Assembly: GCF_021379005.1 (NCBI RefSeq)
Contig: NZ_CP075171.1
Span: forward strand, 5,208,001 to 5,272,000
DNA length: 64,000 bases
Origin: Leptodesmis sichuanensis A121
GTDB lineage: Bacteria; Cyanobacteriota; Cyanobacteriia; Leptolyngbyales; Leptolyngbyaceae
Reading direction: 5' to 3'
The number at the start of each line of letters is the position of its first letter. Positions within the stretch are counted from its first letter, which is position 1. Of this stretch, positions 15,332-24,290 are shown in pieces. The position numbers were made by a program, and so were the translations under genes. The notes beneath the pieces are model-generated. The model was not told the origin of the DNA. It saw only the letters and a list, made by a program, of their open reading frames with translations, and did not search any database.

Positions 15332-17476
15332 TTAGATGGCCTCACGGAGCTGACTGCCGGGGTTCAGATCCCGCAACGCGATCGTTTGCTGAGCCGCAGG
15401 TTGTTGCGCCACTGGGGATGCGGTCTGTTTATATTCTGCGAGCTTGTCTCGCGCTTGAGCATAGGCTGCGGTTCCCATCGGTACCTTTTCCAGAGCCGCT
15501 ACAACGGCTGCCGTGTCACCTGTTTCGGCTTGCAGAGTCGCTTGTTGCAGTTGGCGATCGGCCTGCTGGTTTAACTGCTGTGTGTATTGAGCCACGGTTG
15601 CTTCCACTTGGGAGTCCAGCGAGGTTCCTTTGGGAGCTTTCTCAAGTAACGTGAGGGCGGCCTGTAAGTTGTTTTGCTGAGCCTGATCACTCGCCGACTG
15701 CAGCAAGAATTTAACGTACTGTTCCTGCTTCTGGTTGTACTCAGCAATTTTCTGCTGCGCGATCTCATGGGCTGGGGTTCCCACGGGAATTTGCCAGAGG
15801 TAGGTCAGTGCCTGGGTGAAATCTTGCGCCTGGGCACGATCGAAAGCTCGTTGCAAATCGACCCAGGCTTTAATCACTTGCTTTTCGCTGTATTCCTTAA
15901 TTTTTCTTTGGGCAACCTCTGAAACGGATGTTTCCCGGGGAATTTGTTTTAGCGCTCGTAAGGCCGTAGTAAAGTCTTTGTCATAAGCATGTCTGTAGGC
16001 CGATTGCAGCAGTTGGTTGGCATCTGTTTCAGCACGGGCGATTGCCAATCTGGATAGCGTTTTTCCCCGGTCTTGCCAGTAAGGGATAGGAGGCATTTGC
16101 TGACTGAGCCTGCTGGCTTCCGCCCACTTCCCCAGATTGAAGGCCTCTTCTGCCCGCCGATATGCACTCTCTCCGGTTTGCCAATTTTTGCGCCACTCCT
16201 GCGTGACATCTGAAAAAGAATGACCCTCTTTCGTGTTGGCATCTGGCTCTGGCTGCTGGAACCGTTCCCAAATTCCGGCAACCTTCCCAGCCCAGCCAAC
16301 GGAAGATAACAACGACCAGCCGAGCGTGGCCAGCACTAACGTCGCAGCAGTTCCTCCGGCCCCAATTAAAACGGGGGGTTTAGACAAAGCAGAGAATAAT
16401 AAGCGCTGCACGTAGAAGCGGTAGTCCAGTTTTCGCGCCCCGGCAGGACTGGAATTCAGGCGATAGTCTGGTTTGACATCAACGGCTCGGGGAACCGTTT
16501 CTGCAGCACCCCCATGGGGGAGCACCGGATTGTTAGCAGTTTGACCAGCATCCTGAACTACGGTAGCGGCGATCGTCACCATCGGGGCTGAGGGTATTGG
16601 CGATGAAGCGACTTCCTGGATGGCGGTTAATGCTTCAGCCGCTGTTCCATAGCGTCGAGTTAAATCCCATTCGATCATGGTGTCGAGAATTTTGACCAGT
16701 TTCCCTTCCACCGCAGATTTTGGCTGATAGTGCTTGTGCCACACGACCTTTTTAGCCTCTAGATCAATCTTTAACTGGGCGGGTCGAACTCCTGTCAAAG
16801 CTTGAATGGCAATGATCCCGATCGCATAGACATCACTGGCCGGACACGGTAGTCCCTGCAATTGCTCCAGCGGTTGATAGCCTTGTTGAGCCGCTTCGGA
16901 ATAGGGAACGTGCTGCCCTGATGCGGCAATGAGTGATTCCTGAATCTGGAGAATACTGCCAAAGTCAGTCAAACACAGGCGGCCATCGTCGGCTCGTCGG
17001 ACGATGGCATTTGGGGTGATATTGCCATGAACCCCACCATGCACATGGACAAAGGAGAGCAACTCCAGAATTTCTTGTAAGAATTGGATCACCTGCTCTG
17101 CACTCCAGCCAGGTTTTGCCTGCAAGTCTGTCCCCAGAGTGATTCCAGGAATTGATTCCAGCACCACAAAAAAACCTTTATCACTCTCGAAGCAGGCCAG
17201 TATCCCTGGAATTTGTGAATGATTGCCCAATTCTGCCAGGAGATCAACCTCTCGGATTAGTAAAACCCGGACGGCCTCTTCAAAGGTCGAGCTATTTGGC
17301 AGCACCTGCAAATGGTAAACGATACACTCCGGCTGTCCGGGACGATGCAGATCTTGAGCCAGATACATTCGTCTGCAGAACTGGTTGACTAGAATTCTAT
17401 TAATTTTGAATCGGCCATCCAGGGCTTGATTCAAGATGGGCTTGTCAGCAGATTGACTGAAGGTAGAATTCGACAT
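15332..17476 (-). CDS. Membrane-anchored Ser/Thr pseudokinase with C-terminal helical repeats
   Basis: 714 residues from the ATG at 17474-17476; a TTG 14 codons upstream is the alternative. Residues 20-275 have a protein-kinase fold: LTDFG at 169-173 is kept. The catalytic loop HRDxKxxN reads HGNITPN (150-156), so the catalytic Asp is lost. The glycine loop is absent, and the VAIK lysine position reads VYHLQV. It is therefore probably a pseudokinase. A transmembrane helix (LIGAGGTAATLVLATLGWSL) follows. The outer C-terminal part holds four repeats built on AL..L...P.GT........I.EY, TPR-like helical pairs. It may sense or scaffold across the membrane; the partner is unknown. Convergent with pbpC. 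Confidence 0.8.
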   Translation of the reverse strand: MSNSTFSQSADKPILNQALDGRFKINRILVNQFCRRMYLAQDLHRPGQPECIVYHLQVLPNSSTFEEAVRVLLIREVDLLAELGNHSQIPGILACFESDKGFFVVLESIPGITLGTDLQAKPGWSAEQVIQFLQEILELLSFVHVHGGVHGNITPNAIVRRADDGRLCLTDFGSILQIQESLIAASGQHVPYSEAAQQGYQPLEQLQGLPCPASDVYAIGIIAIQALTGVRPAQLKIDLEAKKVVWHKHYQPKSAVEGKLVKILDTMIEWDLTRRYGTAAEALTAIQEVASSPIPSAPMVTIAATVVQDAGQTANNPVLPHGGAAETVPRAVDVKPDYRLNSSPAGARKLDYRFYVQRLLFSALSKPPVLIGAGGTAATLVLATLGWSLLSSVGWAGKVAGIWERFQQPEPDANTKEGHSFSDVTQEWRKNWQTGESAYRRAEEAFNLGKWAEASRLSQQMPPIPYWQDRGKTLSRLAIARAETDANQLLQSAYRHAYDKDFTTALRALKQIPRETSVSEVAQRKIKEYSEKQVIKAWVDLQRAFDRAQAQDFTQALTYLWQIPVGTPAHEIAQQKIAEYNQKQEQYVKFLLQSASDQAQQNNLQAALTLLEKAPKGTSLDSQVEATVAQYTQQLNQQADRQLQQATLQAETGDTAAVVAALEKVPMGTAAYAQARDKLAEYKQTASPVAQQPAAQQTIALRDLNPGSQLREAI

Positions 17477-17803
17477 CGGGGTGCTCGTCTGGTGAGAATT
17501 AGCCAGGTAGGCGTTCAATCAAACAGGTTAATGGGGCAGTGACTCCCTTTTACGAGGCCCAGTATCGTGGCTTAAGCCATTCCAGTGCAGGTGTACCTCG
17601 TATTTTTAGACTGCTACATTAGTTCATTCGACCTTTCCTGGGAATTACCCGGATTAACTTGATAAATTTCAACACACCAGGTGATGAAGTGAGTACAAAT
17701 TTTTATATGGGAAGAGTTTATTTGTGGTGGGGTATTGATTGGGGAAGCGGGGGCAGGGATCGAGGATTTGGGATTGTAAACGAGAGCGGGGGAATAGGAA
17801 AGG

Positions 17804-18931
17804 CTATAAATCTGACCAGAGGCGCATTGTGCGGAGGAGCGATCGCAGGATGGTTTCTCGGCGAGAGATAATGTCAGCCCTGACCTCCATTCCTGGTTGA
17901 ATTGGAAATGGACGGTCGGCAGTACCGAGATAGGGGCGATCGGGTTGAATAGTGACTTCGTAGTAAGAAGTGCTTGGCTCACTATTGTTTTCTCCAGCAG
18001 TCACCACATCCGGTGCGATCGCCTGTACCGTTCCTGTCAGAATGCCGTAGTCGGGATAGGGATAGGCCGTGATCCGCAACTGACTGGTCTGGCCCACTGC
18101 CACCTGGCTAATATCCTGGGTATTAACCCTGGCTTTCACCACCAGAGGCACGTTACGAGGCATAATTTGAGCCAGCACATCAGTGGGACGTGCCGCTTGA
18201 CCGCTTGCACTCGACCCCAGCCTTAAAATGGTGCCATCGACGGGAGATTGAATCGCTAACTGGCTTAAGTCTGCATTCACCTTCTGTAAAGTGGCTTGAT
18301 CCAGGTTGATCTGAGCAACCAGGCCACGCCGTTGTTCCAGCAGGCGATCGCGCTCCTGAGCCAACTGTTGGGCTTCTGGGGGGGCAGTTTGATTGATTTT
18401 CGCCAGGGCGGTCACAATATCGGCCTCTGTTAGCGATCCGGCCTGATCGCTGGGGGTGGGGGTGGGGGTGCCAGCACGGGACATGATCTTGGTATTAAGC
18501 TGTGCCAATTGAGTATCGACCTGATTGATCTGATCTTGATATTGGTTAATGTACTGTTGCACGTTGCTGCGCTGCGTCCGCAAGGCCAGCAGACGATTTT
18601 GATCTGGCACACCAATCTCAGCAATGACATCTCCTTGTCGGACAGATTGACTTTCTTGAACTAAAATCCGTCCGATCGTCACCCCAGGTGGAGCCTGTAC
18701 CACACTCAAATCGCCAGCCGGTCGAACACTGGCTGGAGCTTGCACCGTGACGTTGTACTCTATAACAGCCGCAAGCCCAACCATGCCTGCCATCACTCCA
18801 ATTAGCGCCATTGCCCCACCGCTCATCCAGCGACTCATGGGAGGTAGAAAATCATCTTCTTGAAAAGGTTGCAAAAACTCTGGATTTTGCAGAGTTGGAT
18901 TTTGCCGATCGGAATTGTGTTGTTCAAGCAT
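17804..18931 (-). CDS. HlyD-family membrane fusion (adaptor) protein of the peptide exporter
   Basis: 375 residues: cytosolic tail, one transmembrane helix (about 40-60), a barrel-sandwich/lipoyl half (APASVRPAGDLSVVQAPPG), a coiled-coil hairpin rich in Gln (YINQYQDQINQVDTQLAQL) and the matching second lipoyl half (LAIQSPVDGTILRLG). Adaptors of this kind link an ABC exporter to a TolC-type outer-membrane channel. It is divergent from the double-glycine precursor and the C39 transporter genes, across a 417-base spacer; the three probably form one export system. Three GGGGGT hexamers (18452-18469) encode a TPTPTP linker in the hairpin. No TolC gene is near. Confidence 0.88.
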   Translation of the reverse strand: MLEQHNSDRQNPTLQNPEFLQPFQEDDFLPPMSRWMSGGAMALIGVMAGMVGLAAVIEYNVTVQAPASVRPAGDLSVVQAPPGVTIGRILVQESQSVRQGDVIAEIGVPDQNRLLALRTQRSNVQQYINQYQDQINQVDTQLAQLNTKIMSRAGTPTPTPSDQAGSLTEADIVTALAKINQTAPPEAQQLAQERDRLLEQRRGLVAQINLDQATLQKVNADLSQLAIQSPVDGTILRLGSSASGQAARPTDVLAQIMPRNVPLVVKARVNTQDISQVAVGQTSQLRITAYPYPDYGILTGTVQAIAPDVVTAGENNSEPSTSYYEVTIQPDRPYLGTADRPFPIQPGMEVRADIISRRETILRSLLRTMRLWSDL

Positions 18932-19348
18932 GGATACTTCGTCAGTGAATTAGACACCCATAGATCCATTTTCATCAAGATTTGCTCAATTCCGCATTTT
19001 TTTAGCAACTTCACTGACTTTCCTGACAGGCCCTTGAGGCGACTTCTAAAAAAAATCTAAAAAAAGGGGGAACCGTCCGGATAAACACGGATAGAGGTGA
19101 AGTCTGTTTATATTCAACCACTCGACAGGAGCTTAGAAAGCCTCTTTCTCTTCTACTGCGGTTTGTGTAAACGCTTTAGAACCTTCTAGAAAGTCGTTTC
19201 GTCGGATTGAGTTAGAAGTTTTTGATAGTTTTCTAAGTTTTCCTGATTAATCTTTTGTTTTGTTGTTACTGTATACAGCTTCACCCTTGAACTAGGGCAA
19301 GAAGCCTATCAAATTTGTTCTCATCTGGAGTTTTTGGAGAATCACACT
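18932..19348. other. Divergent promoter region between HlyD and precursor peptide genes
   Basis: 417 bases without a supported gene. It is AT-rich, with A-tracts at 19047-19065. TATACA at 19272-19277, 72 bases before the precursor start, is a candidate -10 element without a convincing -35. The long leader suggests control of the precursor message, but no known riboswitch was recognised. Confidence 0.5.
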
Positions 19349-19537
19349 ATGGACACCAACAATAAGTCTGAATTGTTTACCGATCTGTCGCAAGAACAAT
19401 CCGAAACTGTTCAAGGGGGTTGCCACCGCTACTATCGGTCTTACTACTATCGGCCCTACTCCCACTACTACTACGAGCCTCGTGGTTACTACTACCGGCC
19501 CTATTCCTACCGCCGTTGCAGACGGTGGTACTACTAA
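19349..19537 (+). CDS. Double-glycine peptide precursor with Tyr/Arg-rich core
   Basis: 62 residues from the ATG at 19349, with GGAG eight bases upstream. The leader is 24 residues, MDTNNKSELFTDLSQEQ then SETVQGG, matching the LSxEQSExVxGG leader type cut by C39 peptidases. The predicted core of 38 residues begins at Cys25. It contains 16 Tyr, 9 Arg, 2 His, 2 Cys and one Trp, with YYYRPYS occurring twice. The two cysteines are at core positions 1 and 33 and could form a disulfide. It would be strongly cationic and aromatic. The transporter gene follows 216 bases downstream on the same strand. No modifying enzyme is encoded nearby, so an unmodified bacteriocin-like or surface-binding peptide is my best guess. 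I know of no close relative of the core. Confidence 0.85.
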   Translation: MDTNNKSELFTDLSQEQSETVQGGCHRYYRSYYYRPYSHYYYEPRGYYYRPYSYRRCRRWYY

Positions 19538-19599
19538 ACCGCTTGACCAGGGTTTGTTCTCAAGCACTGGTTTCCGGTTGGGATAAGTGAGATAAGGCT

Positions 19600-19637
19600 G
19601 AGTGCTGAGAACTGAAGATTATTCTTTCTCAGCACTC
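19600..19637 (+). terminator. 12-bp perfect hairpin after the precursor gene
   Basis: GAGTGCTGAGAA (19600-19611), a 14-base loop, then TTCTCAGCACTC (19626-19637), followed by ATTTCTTT. A stable stem with a weak T-run: a terminator or an mRNA-stabilising 3' end for the abundant short precursor transcript. Confidence 0.65.
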
Positions 19638-19664
19638 ATTTCTTTGCACTACTAAAGTCTACGG

Positions 19665-19698
19665 AAAGGCACCCATTCACTTGGGTGTCTTTCTTTTA
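19665..19698 (+). terminator. Second terminator-like hairpin before the transporter gene
   Basis: AAAGGCACCC (19665-19674), an 8-base loop, GGGTGTCTTT (19683-19692; one G-T wobble), then CTTTT. It ends about 55 bases before the transporter ATG. In series with the hairpin at 19600, it could make the transporter message a minor read-through product. Confidence 0.65.
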
Positions 19699-19753
19699 CG
19701 GATGTCATCCCAGAGAACGTGAATTAAACTCAATAGACAATCAGGTTGAATCC

Positions 19754-21901
19754 ATGAAGTACGCTGTTTTTCTTCAACACACCGAAACGGATTGTGGAGC
19801 CGCTTGCCTGGGGGCGATCGCCAAGCACCACGGGCTGACCTTAACCCTCAATCGTCTGCGTGAATCTGTGGGAACTGGACAGCAGGGCACCACACTACTG
19901 GGATTGCAACGGGGAGCCGATACATTAGGGTTCAATGCTCGCAGTGTGCGAGCGGCACCGGAAGTTTTACAGCGGTTAAATGAAGCTCCGTTGCCTGCAA
20001 TCATTCATTGGCAGGGCACCCACTGGGTTGTGTTGTATGGACGGCAGAAGCAGCAGTATGTGGTGATGGATCCTGCAGTGGGGCTGCGCTATCTGTCTGA
20101 GGAAGAACTCCGCAAAGGGTGGACAGATTGGGTAATGTTGCTGCTGGATCCGGATGCGGCTCGCTTCTCAAAGGAGGGCAGCAGCGATCGCCCCAGTGTC
20201 TTAAAAAATTCTCTGCGCCGGATGTGGGCAGCCCGTACCCTGCTGTTGCAGATTTTGCTGATTAACGTCGTACTGGGTTTTCTGTCGATTGCTACCCCAT
20301 TTCTGATTCAAATCCTCACAGATGATATTTTGGTGCGGGGAGATCTGCGGTTGCTGAATACGTTCGCGATCGCAGTCATTATTCTCAACTTCTTTAGTAG
20401 TGGTTTAGGGCTGGTGCAGGCCAATCTCACCGCCTACTTTGCTCAAAAATTAGAACTGGGTCTGGTGATGGAATTTGGGCGGGCGATTCTCAACCTGCCC
20501 CTCACCTATTACGAAACTCATCGCAGTGGAGAAATTGTCAGCCGTTTGCGTGATATTGAATCCCTGAATCAACTGGTCGCTGAGGTGATCGTCAGCCTGC
20601 CCAGTCAGGTATTCATTGCCCTAATTTCGCTTGTCTTTATGGCGATTTTCAGTTGGAAGCTCACCTTGCTGGCAATTTTCCTGGCGATTTTAATGACCAT
20701 TTCGACTGTGGCCTTCCTGCCCACCTTGCAACGCAAAACCCGCGATTTGCTGGTGTTGGATGCCGAAAATCAGGGCGTTCTGGTAGAAAACTTTAAGGGC
20801 GCACTGACCGTTAAAACCACCACCGCTGTACCGCAACTCTGGGAAGAATTACAAGGTCGATTTGGGCGGTTAGCAAATCTGAGTTTCCGCACGAATCAAA
20901 TTGGCATTACCAACAATATTTTTTCCGGCCTGGTGTCGGGAATTGGGGCGGTGATTTTGCTCTGGTTTGGCAGCACACTGGTGATTGGGAAAGAACTGTC
21001 GATCGGGCAATTGCTGGCGTTTATTAGCTTTAATACCAATTTCACATCCCTGATCACGACAGTTGTGAAATTTGTCGATGAGTTTACCCGTGTGAAAACC
21101 GCATCCGAACGGTTAGCGGAAGTGATCGACCATGAATCGGAGCAGACTGGCAAATCAACCAAACCCTCCGTCTCTCTACCTGCCGATGCCCCGATCACCT
21201 GCCATCAACTGTCGTTCCACTATCCGGGACGGGCAGATTTACTGGAATCATTTTCACTGACCATTCCGGGTGGTCGAGTGGTAGCTCTCGTAGGCAGGTC
21301 TGGCTGTGGCAAGAGCACCCTGGCTAAATTGCTGGCTGGTCTGTATCCTCTCCAGGTAGGCAATATTCGGATTGGCTCCTATAATCTGCCCGATTTGGCG
21401 CTGGAGTGTGTGCGTCAGCAAATTGTCTTAATCCCTCAGGAACCCCATTTCTGGAGCCGCTCCATTCTGGAAAACTTTCAACTTGCAGTACCCGGCGTGA
21501 CCTTTGAGGAGGTGGTCAGAGTTTGCCAGATTGCCGGAGCCGATGAATTTATTAGCCGACTTCCTGAAAAATATCAAACAATTCTGGGAGAATTTGGAGC
21601 CAACCTCTCCGGCGGCCAACGGCAACGGTTAGCGATCGCTCGTGCGCTGCTGAGCAATCCTCCTGTGCTAATCCTGGATGAATCAACTGCTAATCTGGAT
21701 CCAGCCAGCGAGGCAGACGTGCTGAGTGAGTTGCTGGCCTATCGTCGAGGCATGACTACAATCTTAATCAGCCATCGTCCACGAGTTGTGGAACGGGCCG
21801 ATTGGATTATTGTTCTGGATCAGGGTAGAGTTGTTTTAGAGGGCGATCCCGCAGATCTACGGACAAAACCAGGCAACTATTTGAACTTCCTCAATCCTTA
21901 G
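19754..21901 (+). CDS. Peptidase-containing ABC transporter (C39 peptidase-permease-ATPase)
   Basis: 715 residues from the ATG at 19754 (MKYAVFLQHTETDCGAACLG, AGG upstream). Residues 1-135 are a C39 cysteine peptidase with intact Gln8, Cys14, His90 (GTHWVVLYG) and Asp106 (VMDPAVG). It cleaves after the GG of leader peptides. Residues 165-460 form the six-helix exporter core. The C-terminal ATPase has Walker A GRSGCGKST, signature LSGGQRQR and Walker B LILDESTANLD. It should mature and export the peptide encoded at 19349-19537 together with the HlyD protein encoded at 17804-18931. An upstream in-frame start at 19685 lies in the terminator-like hairpin and is unlikely. Confidence 0.94.
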   Translation: MKYAVFLQHTETDCGAACLGAIAKHHGLTLTLNRLRESVGTGQQGTTLLGLQRGADTLGFNARSVRAAPEVLQRLNEAPLPAIIHWQGTHWVVLYGRQKQQYVVMDPAVGLRYLSEEELRKGWTDWVMLLLDPDAARFSKEGSSDRPSVLKNSLRRMWAARTLLLQILLINVVLGFLSIATPFLIQILTDDILVRGDLRLLNTFAIAVIILNFFSSGLGLVQANLTAYFAQKLELGLVMEFGRAILNLPLTYYETHRSGEIVSRLRDIESLNQLVAEVIVSLPSQVFIALISLVFMAIFSWKLTLLAIFLAILMTISTVAFLPTLQRKTRDLLVLDAENQGVLVENFKGALTVKTTTAVPQLWEELQGRFGRLANLSFRTNQIGITNNIFSGLVSGIGAVILLWFGSTLVIGKELSIGQLLAFISFNTNFTSLITTVVKFVDEFTRVKTASERLAEVIDHESEQTGKSTKPSVSLPADAPITCHQLSFHYPGRADLLESFSLTIPGGRVVALVGRSGCGKSTLAKLLAGLYPLQVGNIRIGSYNLPDLALECVRQQIVLIPQEPHFWSRSILENFQLAVPGVTFEEVVRVCQIAGADEFISRLPEKYQTILGEFGANLSGGQRQRLAIARALLSNPPVLILDESTANLDPASEADVLSELLAYRRGMTTILISHRPRVVERADWIIVLDQGRVVLEGDPADLRTKPGNYLNFLNP

Positions 21902-22122
21902 GATCGCCAGTTACAGCAATTGTCAGATGGGTTTGCTGCAGCCCCGGGCTTGGGAAATGGGGGTAGGAGGTGAGGTGGGGAGAAGTGATCTTCACAGAAT
22001 CTTGAGGGAAATGGCAGGATAATTCCGGGAATCCACTGAACCTTTAGAGTAGTATGTAAGCGAAGGGGTGCAGGATAGTCAAGAAAGGGATGAAGTTCTA
22101 TTGAGTTCAGTGGGAGGGCTAT

Positions 22123-22617
22123 ATGCGTCGATTGAGTGTTCTTGCCTCTTTAAGTGCGATCGCTTTAATGGCTGTAGGTTGCACCTCTACAAAAAACCCT
22201 GAAATCCTTGCCAAAGCTCCTATTGAATTGGATGCGAAAGATGCAGTCGGTTCCATTCTGTTTGATCAGAAGACCTACTTCCTGGAAAACGATACATTTG
22301 CAACTTCCATCCAATCTCTCAAAACCAGCGTTTTACCAGAAACCCAAAGTTACAGATACAAACTAACTGCAAAGCCCAATCCGGCTCAAGGTGTTGTGAT
22401 TACGGCAACTTCTAAGCAACCGACTCTCAAAAGCTTCACGGGAGTGGTATTTGCGGTGAAATCAAAGAAGGGGTTGATGACTGTTTCCCAGATTTGCGAA
22501 ACTGTAAAACCTTCCACGGTGGCTCCCACTGCCCCCTCCATTCCCAAACAATCCTCTGATCAACTGCGTTGCCCAACAGGATCGCGATCGACACTGGATG
22601 TTTTGGCCATGCAGTGA
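22123..22617 (+). CDS. Type IV pilin-like G/H lipoprotein
   Basis: 164 residues with a lipoprotein signal: basic start, a hydrophobic stretch and lipobox LMAVGC, giving a lipid-anchored Cys20. The body contains KTYFLENDTFATSIQSL, typical of the pilin-like G/H proteins of cyanobacteria, which resemble type II secretion pseudopilins but lack the prepilin cleavage site. The start has a strong GGGAGGG ribosome site. The tail is Pro/Ser/Thr-rich. Function unknown; surface or periplasmic location is expected. It is a single-gene unit convergent with the TldD/PmbA gene. Confidence 0.78.
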   Translation: MRRLSVLASLSAIALMAVGCTSTKNPEILAKAPIELDAKDAVGSILFDQKTYFLENDTFATSIQSLKTSVLPETQSYRYKLTAKPNPAQGVVITATSKQPTLKSFTGVVFAVKSKKGLMTVSQICETVKPSTVAPTAPSIPKQSSDQLRCPTGSRSTLDVLAMQ

Positions 22618-22724
22618 TGGCGGGGTGATGACATAACACTGATGAAAAGCACAATGATGATGAGATGACGAGAACAAAGCAGGGTTAAACTATCCTACCC
22701 TCTCATCCTCCCATCATCCCACGA

Positions 22725-24089
22725 TTAATCTCCAGTAACCGACAACTCCTCTACCCAAATATAGGGACAAATTCCGGCGGGGGTTAAATGGCCTTCCGGT
22801 TCCACGTAAATGATGGATTTCAGTAGTTCCAGAAAATCTCCTGCGATCGTGGCCGATTCAATACTGGTACGCTGCCCTTTGTTCACCAGCCAGCCGTCAA
22901 AGGGAAGAGAAAACGATCCCTGAAGAGCTTTGACTCCGGCATGGAGTGCATGTACATCATCCACCAGCACCACATTTTCAGCCGTATCCAGACTATAGGT
23001 TTGAGCAGGCGCTTCCCCTGGAAAGACATGGTAGAAATGGGGACTAATAGTGACTTTGGCCCCAATATTGGCATGACCTGTGGGTTGGGTATTGAACCGT
23101 TGCGCCGTCCCAGCACTGTGCAAAAAGTTGGTGAGCACGCCATCGGTAATTAAGGGAGTACGGCGGGTGGGTGTGCCTTCGCCATCAAAGGTGGTGGCAG
23201 CGACATTCTCTGGGTGACGGGCATCATCACACACGGAGAGCAGGGGCGAGGCAATCTGGGTGCCCAAAGATTCTGGAGTGGAAAGGCTTTGCCGATCGAG
23301 CACACTCTGGGCATTAAATAGATTGGAGAACGCCCCCAGTAAGCTGAGAAACGCTTCTGGGGAAAAGACGACCCGATATTTGCCTGTCGGGATCTTTTCG
23401 TAGTTGAGATGACTGATGGTTTTGTCTGCTGTTTCCTTGAGGCAGCCTTCAATGTCTAAATCCTGCAAGCCATGAGCCACGCGAAAGGCTCCGGCACTAC
23501 GGGGTTTCTTGCCTGCTTCTTCAGTTTTGCTATAGAGATAGATGGAGGCCGTCGAGCGGGTTTCTTGCCGCAGGGCACCAGCACTATTGAGGTAGAAGCG
23601 ATCGCTCCATCGTTGTGCCAGACCGTTGTAAGGCACGCTGACGATCGCTGGATGCACTGCCAGCAAATCTTTTTCAGCCGCAATCAATTTTTCCAGCAGG
23701 TCAGAAACGGGCACCGGAGGCGTAACCTCGCTGGTAGAGGGTTCGATGGGAGCGGTGGCTTCCGGGCTGAAATCCGGTACATTTTCCTTTACTCCAAAGA
23801 AACTTGCTTCATAAGCCGTTTTCAAGGCCAATTCCAGACCCGCAGGATCCACATCCGTTGTGGAAGTTACGCCCATCGTTTGCTGATCATTCCAGACCCG
23901 CACAGTTACACTGGAACGATTCGAGGCTTTGACCTGATCGGCTTTTCCCTGGTCAACCTTGACGCTGGTTTCATCGACCGTCGCGCCGTATACATCGAAT
24001 TTCTGAATTCCCAGGCGATCGGCGATTGCTTTTGCCTGAGTAGCCAAATTTTGAATATCCGCCACAGTCTCTTCCTCATCCTGACTCAT
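22725..24089 (-). CDS. TldD/PmbA (TldE)-family metallopeptidase-like protein
   Basis: 454 residues from the ATG at 24087-24089. TldD/TldE heterodimers degrade unfolded peptides and trim RiPP leaders such as microcin B17. Seen here are the N-terminal A-fold (ADRLGIQKFDVYGATVDE), the strand YRVVFSPEAFLSLLGAFSNLF and the C-terminal block DGVLTNFLHSAGTAQRFN, which fit the PmbA/TldE subunit. The zinc-binding HExxxH motif of TldD is absent, as expected for TldE. The partner tldD is not in the window. Its closeness to the peptide-export locus (less than 1 kb from the transporter, opposite strand, one gene between) is suggestive but may be chance. Confidence 0.85.
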   Translation of the reverse strand: MSQDEEETVADIQNLATQAKAIADRLGIQKFDVYGATVDETSVKVDQGKADQVKASNRSSVTVRVWNDQQTMGVTSTTDVDPAGLELALKTAYEASFFGVKENVPDFSPEATAPIEPSTSEVTPPVPVSDLLEKLIAAEKDLLAVHPAIVSVPYNGLAQRWSDRFYLNSAGALRQETRSTASIYLYSKTEEAGKKPRSAGAFRVAHGLQDLDIEGCLKETADKTISHLNYEKIPTGKYRVVFSPEAFLSLLGAFSNLFNAQSVLDRQSLSTPESLGTQIASPLLSVCDDARHPENVAATTFDGEGTPTRRTPLITDGVLTNFLHSAGTAQRFNTQPTGHANIGAKVTISPHFYHVFPGEAPAQTYSLDTAENVVLVDDVHALHAGVKALQGSFSLPFDGWLVNKGQRTSIESATIAGDFLELLKSIIYVEPEGHLTPAGICPYIWVEELSVTGD

Positions 24090-24290
24090 CAATAGGCAAC
24101 TGAAAGGAACTCATTCCTTCTCCGCTGCCTTTTCATATTAACCAGTATGAACGACAGACCGACGAGCAGGGGAAGGAGAGTCAAGGCGATCGCGTGCAGC
24201 TAAAGTTGAAGTTTTTACCTGACCTGCAAGATTTCATCCGGAGTTGCCTCAACCCCCGTCGATAAATGGAAGGTATTTCCCCGTGTGGTT

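Noticed and set aside
17614-17982. 122-residue open frame overlapping the HlyD gene end
   Set aside because: It overlaps the HlyD gene in another frame, with an irregular Ser/Pro/Asn composition typical of chance frames.
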